The notes below the pieces were generated by a model. It had not been told where the DNA came from. It ran no database searches and saw only the letters and a program-made list of their open reading frames with translations. A DNA stretch of 64,000 nt from Leucobacter rhizosphaerae (GTDB lineage: Bacteria; Actinomycetota; Actinomycetes; Actinomycetales; Microbacteriaceae), in contig NZ_CP095043.1 in assembly GCF_022919175.1 (NCBI RefSeq), forward strand, positions 62,001 through 126,000, read 5' to 3'. The translations under genes and the position numbers were made by a program. This document shows positions 18,042 to 25,120 of this stretch, in pieces; the first letter of the stretch is position 1; every line of letters begins with the position of its first letter.

Positions 18042-18411
18042 GGGGCCGATCGGTTTCGACACGTCGATTTGAGACTGTGAGAAGCGGGTCGAGGACGCGG
18101 AGTTATCTCGTAAACGCTCTCCGCAAACAATAGGTGCTAACGCTAAGCGCACCGACTTCGCTCTCGCTGCCTAAGCACGAGACCGAGTCCGTCAGGCCGG
18201 GTGTGCCTCCGCCCCGGTTTCCTGGCGTCATTTAGGGGGCTTGCTGGTGCGTTGCGTCTCTGGGCGCACCGGGACTTTCACTGAGACTGGGCCTGTCGCA
18301 CTAGGTGTTCGTGGCAAAGGGCGGGGCCGAGTAGAACGCAATCACGAACTACACTCGTAGAAGGCACGGAATCGTCGAAGTGGACCGGGGTTCGATTCCC
18401 CGCGGCTCCAC
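18042..18411 (+). ncRNA. ssrA: Transfer-messenger RNA (tmRNA)
   Basis: The 5' end GGGGCCGATCGGTTTCGAC and the 3' end with a T-loop (GGGGTTCGATTCCCC) and CGGCTCC form the tRNA-Ala-like half, seven acceptor pairs with one G-U. The 3' CCA is not encoded. The reading frame inside gives the tag ANAKRTDFALAA (codons 18136 to 18171, stop TAA at 18172), with the actinobacterial FALAA ending recognised by ClpXP-type proteases. The RNA rescues ribosomes stalled on broken messages. Repeated paired segments with tggcgtc/gcgtc motifs after the tag are the expected pseudoknots. Confidence 0.97.
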
Positions 18412-18444
18412 GACGGGCGTCACCTCACACACGGCGATCGAGCA

Positions 18445-18474
18445 CCGAAGGCCATCCGCGAGGGTGGCCTTCGG
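18445..18474 (+). terminator. Terminator hairpin after ssrA
   Basis: CCGAAGGCCA and TGGCCTTCGG form a perfect 10-bp stem 30-60 bases after the mature tmRNA end, with two further C-G pairs inside. Confidence 0.65.
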
Positions 18475-18486
18475 CGTGTCCGCCCC

Positions 18487-18516
18487 TTGTTGCGCGCCCG
18501 ACCGGGTCGCTACGCT
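18487..18516 (+). promoter_or_regulatory. Promoter of the decarboxylase gene
   Basis: TTGTTG (18487-18492), an 18-bp spacer and TACGCT (18511-18516) make a reasonable vegetative promoter directly after the ssrA terminator, giving a leader of roughly 65 bases. Confidence 0.45.
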
Positions 18517-18586
18517 GGTGCTGTCCGGTGGATGCCCGCAACGCCCGCGTCCCAGCACGATTCGCACGCGAGCACTCGAGGAAGCA

Positions 18587-20104
18587 TTGCAGTCACGTCG
18601 GTTCACCCACGAGGAGCATCTGAGCGCCCCCTACGCGGACGCGCTCGACGCGCACGCCGCGCGGTCGCCCCTCATGTTCATGGTGCCGAGCCACTCGGGC
18701 ACGCACGAGGGGCTCTCCGAGGACTTGGCCGCCTTCGCCGGGGAGCGGGCGATCGAGATGGACATCCCGCAACTCGTGGACGGGATCGACTCGGGGGTCG
18801 ACACCCCGTTCGACCGGGCCGAGGCGCTCGCCGCCGACGCCTGGGGTGCGGAGCGGTGCTGGTTCCTCGCGAACGGCTCGTCCCAGGGCAATCGCATGGC
18901 GATCGTCGCCGCGGCGGGGCTCGCGGTCGGCGACGGGATCGTGGCGCAGCGGAGCGCGCATTCGAGCCTGCTGGATGGCCTCATCGTGTCCGGTCTCACC
19001 CCGCACTTCGTCGACCCCAGCATCGATGATGCGCTCGGGATCAACCACGGGGTGACGCCCGAGCGCATCGCGGCCGCTCTCGACGCCGCGGAGGCGACCG
19101 GCTCGCGGATCGCGGCCGCGTACGTGATCTCTCCCAGCTACTTCGGCGCGGTCAGCGACATCCGCGGGCTCTCGGCGGTTGCGCACGCGCGCGGGATCCC
19201 GCTCATCGTGGATGCCGCGTGGGGGGCGCACTTCGGGTTCCACGATCGACTGCCCGCGTTCCCCACCGCCGAGGGCGCCGACATCGTGGTGACGAGCACC
19301 CACAAGATGGGCGGCAGCCTGAGCCAGTCCGCGATGCTGCACCTCGCCCCCGGGCCCTTCGCCGAGCGCCTCCGCCCCCTGCTCGAGCGCGCGCACCGGC
19401 TGACGCAGACCACCAGCGCCAGTTCGCTGCTGCTCGGTTCGCTGGACGTCGCGCGGCGCGCCCTCGTGACCCGCGCGGACCTCATCGAGCGGAGCATCGA
19501 CCTCGCGCGCGGCTTCACCGTGTGGCTCCAGAATCATCCGGTCCTCGGCGCCGCGAGCGACTCCTTCGGCGCATTCCCCGACATCGTGGAGATCGATCCG
19601 CTCCGGGTGTCGGTGGACGTGAGTGCGCTCGGGATCTCGGGGTACGACGTGCGCTCCCGGCTCGCGCAGGAGTTCGGCATCTTCGTCGAGATCGCCACGG
19701 TCCGCGCCGTCGTCGCATTTTTCGGTCCGGGCAAGGACCTCGACACCGAGCGCCTCGCCGCGGCCCTCGACACGATCGTCGCGTCCGCCGGACGCGCGAG
19801 GGATGCGCGTGTCGACGACGACAGCTCCCGCGCGGCGCTGCGGCTGCCGCGGTCGGGGGAGCGCCGCATGAGCCCGCGTGATGCGTACTTCGCGGCGAGC
19901 GAGGTCGTGCCGTATACGGAAGCGGTCGGTCGGGTGTCCTCCGACTCGCTCGCGGCGTATCCTCCCGGCATCCCGAACGTCACCCCGGGCGAGACGATCG
20001 GCCTCGACACCATCGAGTTCCTCCGGTCGGTCGCGGCCTCCCCGATCGGGTACGTGCGAGGCGCGGTCGATCCCGCCGTCGACACGTTCCGGGTGGTGCG
20101 GTGA
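18587..20104 (+). CDS. Orn/Lys/Arg decarboxylase family PLP enzyme
   Basis: About 505 residues, fold type I PLP decarboxylase. The N-terminal core reads APYADALDAHAARSPL then MVPSHSGTH, matching the start of the family's large domain; the PLP lysine is in TSTHKMGGSLSQSAML near residue 245, preceded by the PLP-binding Asp in VDAAWGAHFG near 212. It should decarboxylate ornithine, lysine or arginine to a polyamine precursor. No ATG fits; TTG at 18587 is the best in-frame start between the promoter and the conserved core, but this is uncertain. Its stop overlaps the next gene (GTGA). It lacks the N-terminal wing domain of the inducible E. coli enzymes. Confidence 0.8.
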   Translation: MQSRRFTHEEHLSAPYADALDAHAARSPLMFMVPSHSGTHEGLSEDLAAFAGERAIEMDIPQLVDGIDSGVDTPFDRAEALAADAWGAERCWFLANGSSQGNRMAIVAAAGLAVGDGIVAQRSAHSSLLDGLIVSGLTPHFVDPSIDDALGINHGVTPERIAAALDAAEATGSRIAAAYVISPSYFGAVSDIRGLSAVAHARGIPLIVDAAWGAHFGFHDRLPAFPTAEGADIVVTSTHKMGGSLSQSAMLHLAPGPFAERLRPLLERAHRLTQTTSASSLLLGSLDVARRALVTRADLIERSIDLARGFTVWLQNHPVLGAASDSFGAFPDIVEIDPLRVSVDVSALGISGYDVRSRLAQEFGIFVEIATVRAVVAFFGPGKDLDTERLAAALDTIVASAGRARDARVDDDSSRAALRLPRSGERRMSPRDAYFAASEVVPYTEAVGRVSSDSLAAYPPGIPNVTPGETIGLDTIEFLRSVAASPIGYVRGAVDPAVDTFRVVR

Positions 20105-21063
20105 CCTCGATCAGACGGGTCGCGGTGGTGGTGCGCGAGGGTGCCAAACCGCTCGACGTCGGGATCCCGGCCCAGGTCTTCGCGACCCGGGCGAGCATGC
20201 CCTACGAGGTGCGTGTCTGCGGCGTCGCGCCGGGGCTGATCCCGGGCGGCGACGGGCTGTCATACTCCGTGGACCAGGGGCTCGAGGCGCTCGAGGCGCT
20301 GCGGGCCGATGATCTCGTGTTCCTGCCCGGCACGCGGAAGCCCGATCGCGAGCGGCCGCCCGAGGTGCTGCTCGATGCCCTCATCGCCGCGCACGAGCGC
20401 GGAGTGCGGCTCGCGGCGATCTCGACCGGTGCCTTCGCCCTCGCGGCCACGGGTCTGCTCGACGGCAAGCGTGCGACGACCCACTGGCACTACGCACGCG
20501 CGTTCGCGGCGCAGTTCCCCGAGGTGCGGGTCGATGAGAGCGTGCTGTTCGTCGACGAGGGCTCGGTCCTGACGTCGGCGGGCGCCGCCTCCGGGATCGA
20601 CCTCTGCCTGCACATCCTCCGCGCCGACCTCGGCATGTCGGCCGCGAACCACGCGGCGCGCCGGCTTGTCGCCGCGCCCTACCGCAGCGGCGGGCAGGGC
20701 CAGTACGTGCGACGCAGCGTGCCGGAGGCGCAGACCGGCGAGCGGCTCGCCGGCACGAGGGAGTGGGCGCTCCACCGGCTCCACGAGCCGCTCACCATCG
20801 CTCGCCTGGCCGCCCACGCCCGGGTCTCCGAGCGCACCCTGTCGCGGCGCTTCACGGAGGAGACGGGGTACACCCCCATGCAGTGGGTGATGCGCGCCCG
20901 GCTCGACCTCGCGCGGGAGCTGCTGGAGAACAGCGAACTGGGCATCGACGCGGTCGCCACGGCCGTCGGACTCGGCACCGGCGTGAACCTCCGACTCCAC
21001 TTCCGACGGATCCTCGGCACCACCCCCTCGGAGTACCGCCGCACCTTCACCCGGGGCGAATAG
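20101..21063 (+). CDS. GlxA-family regulator (DJ-1/PfpI-like domain plus AraC helix-turn-helix)
   Basis: A 320-residue transcription factor. Residues about 5-185 have the amidotransferase-like DJ-1/PfpI fold (VVVREGAKPLDVGIPAQVF, DDLVFLPGTRK, TTHWHYA); the nucleophile position reads AISTGAFALA, so the usual Cys is replaced by Thr and the domain is likely a sensor rather than an enzyme. Residues about 215-318 carry two AraC helix-turn-helix units (IARLAAHARVSERTLSRRF; GLGTGVNLRLHFRR). The GTG start overlaps the decarboxylase stop, suggesting it reads the amine or amino-acid status handled by that enzyme. Confidence 0.85.
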   Translation: MTSIRRVAVVVREGAKPLDVGIPAQVFATRASMPYEVRVCGVAPGLIPGGDGLSYSVDQGLEALEALRADDLVFLPGTRKPDRERPPEVLLDALIAAHERGVRLAAISTGAFALAATGLLDGKRATTHWHYARAFAAQFPEVRVDESVLFVDEGSVLTSAGAASGIDLCLHILRADLGMSAANHAARRLVAAPYRSGGQGQYVRRSVPEAQTGERLAGTREWALHRLHEPLTIARLAAHARVSERTLSRRFTEETGYTPMQWVMRARLDLARELLENSELGIDAVATAVGLGTGVNLRLHFRRILGTTPSEYRRTFTRGE

Positions 21064-21087
21064 CAACTTGGCGAGATCCTTTCGATA

Positions 21088-21104
21088 GGTGGCATTGGTG
21101 CCAC
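21088..21104. repeat. Short perfect hairpin upstream of gap
   Basis: GTGGCA-TTGG-TGCCAC (21089-21104) lies 55 bases before the GAPDH start, with no U-run. A second GGTGGCA occurs at 21135-21141. It could be an operator or leader hairpin. Confidence 0.35.
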
Positions 21105-21158
21105 TGGTACGGAGGGTTCCGATCGCGGGATCCTGGTGGCACAACAGAAAGGGCGGTC

Positions 21159-22157
21159 ATGAGCGGTCGTATTGCAATCAACGGGTTCGGGCGAATCGGC
21201 AGGGGGGTGCTGCGTGCACTGCTCGAGCAGTCGAGCGACCTCGAACTCGTCGCCATCAACGACCTGACCGATGGCGCCGCACTCGCGCAGCTCTTCAACT
21301 TCGACTCGGTGTACGGTCGGGCCGCGACCCGCATGCACGTCGAGGGCGACGAGCTCGTCGTGGGCGACCGCCGCATCAAGATCCTCGCCGAGCGCGATCC
21401 GTCGCAGCTGCCCTGGGGTGAGCTCGGGATCGATGCGGTGCTCGAGTCGACCGGACGCTTCACCAAGGCGAAGGACGCCCGCCAGCATCTCGAGGCCGGC
21501 GCGCGTCGGGTGCTCGTCAGCGCGCCCTCCTCGGGCTCCGACGTCACGCTCGTGCGCGGGGTGAACGAGGACGCGTACGTGCCGAACAGTCACTTCGTGA
21601 TCTCCAACGCCTCCTGCACCACCAACGCCCTTGCGCCGCTCGCCCAGGTGCTGCACCAGCTCGCGGAGATCGAGCAGGGGTTCATGATGACGGTGCACGC
21701 GTACACGCAGGATCAGAGCCTCGTGGACGGCCCGCACTCGGATCCGCGTCGCGCCCGCGCCGCCGCGCTGAACATCGTGCCCTCGTCGACGGGCGCGGCT
21801 CGTGCGATCGGCAAGGTGCTCCCCGAGCTCGACGGCAAGCTCAGCGGCGATTCGATCCGCGTGCCGGTGCCGGTCGGCTCCATCGTCGAGCTGACCGCCG
21901 TGGTCGGCCGCGACGTGACCGTCGACGAGGTCCGCGCGGCGTACCGCGAGGCGGCCGAGGGTCGTCTGCGCGGGATCCTCGAGTACTCCGAGGATCCGCT
22001 CGTCTCCTCCGATATCGTCGGCAACCCGGCGTCGTCGGTGTTCGACTCGGAGCTCGTGCGCGTGGAGGGTCGGCTCGTCAAGGTGTCGTCCTGGTACGAC
22101 AACGAGTGGGGCTTCTCGAACCGCGTCGCCGAAACGCTCGCGAAGCTCGCGAACTAG
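21159..22157 (+). CDS. gap: Type I glyceraldehyde-3-phosphate dehydrogenase
   Basis: A 332-residue cytosolic enzyme oxidising glyceraldehyde-3-phosphate to 1,3-bisphosphoglycerate. The Rossmann motif INGFGRIGRGVLRALL is at residues 6-21, INDLTD near 33 fits NAD preference, the catalytic Cys is residue 153 in SNASCTTNALAP, and SSWYDNEWGFSNR is near the C-terminus. It stands alone, not with pgk and tpiA as glycolytic gap usually does in actinobacteria, so it may be a second isozyme. The start has AGAAAGGGCGG upstream, and a terminator follows. Confidence 0.92.
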   Translation: MSGRIAINGFGRIGRGVLRALLEQSSDLELVAINDLTDGAALAQLFNFDSVYGRAATRMHVEGDELVVGDRRIKILAERDPSQLPWGELGIDAVLESTGRFTKAKDARQHLEAGARRVLVSAPSSGSDVTLVRGVNEDAYVPNSHFVISNASCTTNALAPLAQVLHQLAEIEQGFMMTVHAYTQDQSLVDGPHSDPRRARAAALNIVPSSTGAARAIGKVLPELDGKLSGDSIRVPVPVGSIVELTAVVGRDVTVDEVRAAYREAAEGRLRGILEYSEDPLVSSDIVGNPASSVFDSELVRVEGRLVKVSSWYDNEWGFSNRVAETLAKLAN

Positions 22158-22160
22158 TCT

Positions 22161-22200
22161 CAGGTGGGGCGGGCGCTGTGCCCGGCGTGCGCCCCACCTG
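22161..22200 (+). terminator. Terminator hairpin after gap
   Basis: CAGGTGGGGCG and CGCCCCACCTG form a perfect 11-bp stem starting four bases after the gap stop codon; the loop is GC-rich and no T-run follows. Confidence 0.7.
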
Positions 22201-22256
22201 TGTGTCCCTCCGGGATCTGCGGACGCGGGCCGCATCCGAGCTGGACACTTCTCCCA

Positions 22257-22262
22257 TACGAT
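22257..22262 (+). promoter_or_regulatory. -10 box of a leaderless promoter (TetR gene)
   Basis: TACGAT with seven bases to the ATG at 22270. It overlaps the alternative ATG at 22261, which argues for the downstream start. Confidence 0.55.
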
Positions 22263-22269
22263 GGAGCGC

Positions 22270-22890
22270 ATGACCAGCCCGACGCCCCGCGCCAGGAAAC
22301 GGCCGGAGGAGCGTCGCGCGGAGATCCTGCAGGAGGCGTCGCGCATTGCGCTCGACGACGGCCTCGAGCGGATCACCCTCCGCGCCGTGGCGGACCGCCT
22401 CGCGGTGCGGCCGGGGCTCATCAGTCACTACTTTCCCGCGGCCGAGGATCTCGTCGCGGCGGCGTTCGCCCGTGCGGTCACGGGGGAGCGGGAGCGGCTG
22501 TTCTCGACCGCCGGCGGCCCCACGGAGCGGCTCGCGCGGCTCGTGCGCCGGGTGACCACGGGCGAAGCCGATGATCTGGCCCGACTGTGGCTGAACGCCC
22601 GGCATCTCGGCCGCTTCAGTGCCGTACTCGCCGGTGTGCTCGCCGAGCAGGAGGCCGTCGACCGGGAGCGCATGCAGGCGCTGATCGAGGCGGGGGTCGC
22701 CGCGGGGGAGTTCCGCACCGGGGATCCGTTCGCGGCGTGCGTCCGGATCTTCGTCGCCATCGACGGATTCTCGGTGTACGTCAACGCCTCGGATACGTTC
22801 GAGGAGCCCGCCTACACCCGGTTCGTCAGCGACGTCTGCGAGTGGACGCTCGGGCTCCCGCCCGGGTCGCTGCTGCGGGATCGCGCGTAG
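22270..22890 (+). CDS. TetR-family transcriptional regulator
   Basis: A 206-residue regulator. The N-terminal helix-turn-helix (ITLRAVADRLAVRPGLISHYF, roughly residues 36-56, preceded by RAEILQEASRIAL) is typical; the C-terminal two thirds are helical and would hold the ligand pocket. The ATG at 22270 was chosen over 22261 because the -10 box lies across the latter, predicting a leaderless message. Neighbours do not reveal a target: gap is upstream in the same direction and the DUF3054 gene converges with it 9 bp downstream. The overall pattern resembles the BetI-like subgroup. Confidence 0.82.
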   Translation: MTSPTPRARKRPEERRAEILQEASRIALDDGLERITLRAVADRLAVRPGLISHYFPAAEDLVAAAFARAVTGERERLFSTAGGPTERLARLVRRVTTGEADDLARLWLNARHLGRFSAVLAGVLAEQEAVDRERMQALIEAGVAAGEFRTGDPFAACVRIFVAIDGFSVYVNASDTFEEPAYTRFVSDVCEWTLGLPPGSLLRDRA

Positions 22891-22899
22891 CGGGGGCTC

Positions 22900-23301
22900 T
22901 CAGGCCCTCGGCGCGCGAAGCCGCAGGATCAGCGCCGCGATGAGGCGCCAGCCGACGAGGAGCAGCGCCAGCGTACCGATCGAGACGAGCACAAACGGCA
23001 GCGCGGTGCCGGCGCCCGTGATGGCGCGGAGCAGCAGCCCGATCCCGACCGTGCCGATCCAGACGGGCACACCGGAGCGCACCGGGGCGAGCGGATGCTG
23101 CGAGATGCGCGCCGACACCCACGTGATGAGGAGGCCGAGGAGGAACGGCCAGGCGGTCTCGAGGAGGCCGAGGAGCGTCGCCTCGCGCGCGTGACTGCTG
23201 CGCCCGAGCCCCGCGAACAGGAGAACGAGCGCCGCATCACCCGCGAGCGCAAAACCAGCGGCCCGCGACCAGCGGCCGGACCGCGCGGAGCCCGCGGGCA
23301 T
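22900..23301 (-). CDS. DUF3054 family membrane protein
   Basis: A 133-residue integral membrane protein with four hydrophobic segments (about residues 14-32, 45-62, 80-98 and 106-126). The motifs GDAALVLLFAGLGRSSH and TAWPFLLGLLITW are the signature of DUF3054, a family widespread in actinobacteria with no known function. The ATG overlaps the stop of the upstream phosphatase gene by one base (TGATG), so the two are translationally coupled. Confidence 0.8.
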   Translation of the reverse strand: MPAGSARSGRWSRAAGFALAGDAALVLLFAGLGRSSHAREATLLGLLETAWPFLLGLLITWVSARISQHPLAPVRSGVPVWIGTVGIGLLLRAITGAGTALPFVLVSIGTLALLLVGWRLIAALILRLRAPRA

Positions 23302-24116
23302 CAGACCACCCCGGCGCCGGGCCGGGCCGCCGCGACCACGTCGATCACGGCCGCGTGCAGCCGTCCGTTGGTCGCGAGGGAGCTCCCGTTCCACGCGGTC
23401 TCCGCGCCGTCGATATCCGTGAACCGCCCGCCGGCCTCGCGCACGATCGGCACGAGCGCGGCGAGATCGTAGGGCTTCACGTCGAATTCGGCGACCACGT
23501 CGAGGAGCCCCTCGGCGAGCAGCATGTACGACCACATGTCGCCGTACCCGCGATCCCGCCACACGGCGCGGCTGAGCGCGATGAGCGGCTCCAGATAGCC
23601 CGCGAGGTCCCACTGCTGGATGCTCTGGAAGCTGAGCGACGCGTGCTCGAGCTCGGGCACCCCGGAGACGGCGAGCCGCCGCGGGACCTCGCCCGCCTTC
23701 TGCCCCCAGGATCCGTGCCCGATCTCGGCCCACCAGCGCTCCCCGAACGCGGGCGCCGAGACGACGCCGACGCTCGGTTCACCGGCGACCTCGAGGGCGA
23801 TGAGGGTCGCCCAGTTGGGGACGCCGCGCAGGAAGTTGGACGTGCCGTCGATGGGGTCGAGGATCCAGCGGCGCTCGCCGCGCTCCTCGCGGCCCGACTC
23901 CTCGCCGAAGAAGCTGTCGCCGGGGCGCTCCGCCGCGATGCGCTCGCGGAGCGCGTCCTCGACGGCGCGGTCCGCATCGGTGACGAACGTGCGGTCGGGT
24001 TTCGTGTCGATCGTGAGATCCGCGGCCCGGAACCGGGGGAGCGAGATGCGGTCCGCGAGGTCCGCGAGTTCGAGCGCGAATGCCAGATCGGCAGAGGGGG
24101 CGGTGGGCTGCTGCAT
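23301..24116 (-). CDS. hisN: Inositol-monophosphatase family phosphatase, histidinol-phosphatase type
   Basis: A 271-residue magnesium-dependent phosphatase. The family motifs are in order: GEESG near residue 67 (metal ligands), WILDPIDGTSNFLRG near 80 (catalytic), and YDLAALVPIVREAGG near 217. In actinobacteria this subtype (HisN) removes phosphate from L-histidinol phosphate, the penultimate step of histidine synthesis. The ATG has GGAGG seven bases upstream. It lies downstream of tRNA-Lys on the same strand but beyond a hairpin. An inositol-phosphatase role is the main alternative. Confidence 0.8.
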   Translation of the reverse strand: MQQPTAPSADLAFALELADLADRISLPRFRAADLTIDTKPDRTFVTDADRAVEDALRERIAAERPGDSFFGEESGREERGERRWILDPIDGTSNFLRGVPNWATLIALEVAGEPSVGVVSAPAFGERWWAEIGHGSWGQKAGEVPRRLAVSGVPELEHASLSFQSIQQWDLAGYLEPLIALSRAVWRDRGYGDMWSYMLLAEGLLDVVAEFDVKPYDLAALVPIVREAGGRFTDIDGAETAWNGSSLATNGRLHAAVIDVVAAARPGAGVV

Positions 24117-24142
24117 GGGACCTCCGGTCGCGTGGGACACGA

Positions 24143-24173
24143 AAGGCCCGGGATCGTAACGACCACGGGCCTT
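24143..24173 (-). terminator. Terminator hairpin after tRNA-Lys
   Basis: On the minus strand AAGGCCCG pairs with CGGGCCTT, followed by TTC, beginning six bases beyond the tRNA discriminator base. It separates tRNA transcription from hisN. Confidence 0.6.
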
Positions 24174-24178
24174 GCCGG

Positions 24179-24251
24179 TGCGCCCCCTGGGACTTGAACC
24201 CAGAACCCATTGATTAAGAGTCAATTGCTCTGCCAATTGAGCTAGAGGCGC
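24179..24251 (-). tRNA. tRNA-Lys (anticodon CTT)
   Basis: The 73-nt cloverleaf reads GCGCCTC at the acceptor, a D-arm with GCTC/GAGC, anticodon loop CTCTTAA flanked by ATTGA/TCAAT, and T-arm CTGGG-TTCAAGT-CCCAG. The 3' CCA is not encoded. All stems pair. Confidence 0.97.
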
Positions 24252-24381
24252 CTGCTGCTCGCTGAGCAACATAGCAACGTTAGCATGGGGCGCGAGCCGC
24301 TTCAAATTCGGGCGGGAACTTCCGCGTCTCCCGCGCGTGTCGCGCATCAGGGGGCGCCGCGCGGGCCGCCCGATCTACCCT

Positions 24382-24594
24382 CTAACGGCGGGACTTGAGC
24401 TCGCTCTCGTACTCGGTATCGGTCTCCTGCATGGCCACGCTCGCGATCGCGAGGGCGAGACCCGCGAGCCAGACGCCCCACACAAGCAGGCGGCGCCAGT
24501 CATTGCGCATGCCCTGCGTCTTGCGGGCGGTGCCGAGGGCGCCCGCTGCGGCCCCGATGACCCCGGGGTTGGTCACGTACTTGCCGATCGACAC
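24382..24594 (-). CDS. Small single-pass membrane protein, unknown function
   Basis: A 70-residue protein with GTG start and AAGGAG six bases upstream. Residues about 36-55 (LLVWGVWLAGLALAIASVAM) form one membrane span, preceded by a basic stretch and followed by an acidic, glutamate-rich tail. The N-terminal half is Gly/Ala-rich. I do not recognise the family. It is divergent from another tiny membrane protein (24760). Coding potential is supported by the ribosome site and by codon use matching its neighbours. Confidence 0.65.
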   Translation of the reverse strand: MSIGKYVTNPGVIGAAAGALGTARKTQGMRNDWRRLLVWGVWLAGLALAIASVAMQETDTEYESELKSRR

Positions 24595-24647
24595 GAGGAC
24601 TCCTTCGCTGAGACGGTGTGACCCCAGCCTAACGCCCCGCCATGCGA

Positions 24648-24653
24648 TACGCT
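24648..24653 (+). promoter_or_regulatory. -10 box upstream of the 79-residue membrane protein
   Basis: TACGCT preceded by GA, in the divergent spacer, about 105 bases before the ATG at 24760. Confidence 0.35.
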
Positions 24654-24759
24654 GGGTCCGTCACCCGGGCGGCCGGATGCATCGTGCGCGCACGGTGGCC
24701 CAGGCCGAGGACCGGGGCTCACGACGTACCGGACACGAACCACACGAGGAGAGGCCAGG

Positions 24760-24999
24760 ATGGCGAAGCAGAATACCCAGGGGCTGTTCGAAGAGAGCTC
24801 GCAGGGCGCGGTGAGCGCCGTGACCGCGGTGGTGTTCGTGCTCTCGATGGTGCTCGTGGTGGGCGGCTTCATCCTCATGAGCTACGGGATCCAGCCGAGC
24901 CTCGGTGCGGCGGAGCTCTGGGTGTTCGCCGGCGGTCTCGCCGCCACCATCATCGGCTTCGTGGTGCCGTTCACGCTGCTGCCCGCCATCGGGAAGTAA
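24760..24999 (+). CDS. Small two-span membrane protein, unknown function
   Basis: A 79-residue protein with a polar start (MAKQNTQGLFEESS), a membrane span at about 18-42 (VTAVVFVLSMVLVVGGFIL) and a second at about 50-75 (LWVFAGGLAATIIGFVVPF). GAGGAGAGG precedes the ATG. Composition and ribosome site say it is real; the family is not one I can name. It lies between tRNA-Lys and ilvD with its own promoter. Confidence 0.65.
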   Translation: MAKQNTQGLFEESSQGAVSAVTAVVFVLSMVLVVGGFILMSYGIQPSLGAAELWVFAGGLAATIIGFVVPFTLLPAIGK

Positions 25000-25108
25000 G
25001 CGACGGATCCGAGCGGCGCCGCGGGGCGATAGCCCGGCGGCGCCGCTTCGTCGTTCCCGCCCCGGCCGCGCCGGTCCATCGTGACCGCTCGAGCATGTGG
25101 CGTGGGCA

Positions 25109-25114
25109 TAGAAT
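25109..25114 (+). promoter_or_regulatory. -10 box of a leaderless promoter (ilvD)
   Basis: TAGAAT with six bases before the ATG at 25121, so the message would start at the A of the start codon. Confidence 0.6.
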
Positions 25115-25120
25115 GGGACA

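Noticed and set aside
18042-18411. Protein-coding frames across the tmRNA region
   Set aside because: The sequence has the tRNA-like ends and tag frame of ssrA; open frames there are incidental.
21088-21104. Terminator for the GlxA-type regulator
   Set aside because: Only a 6-bp stem with no U-run, closer to gap; kept as a low-confidence hairpin rather than a terminator.
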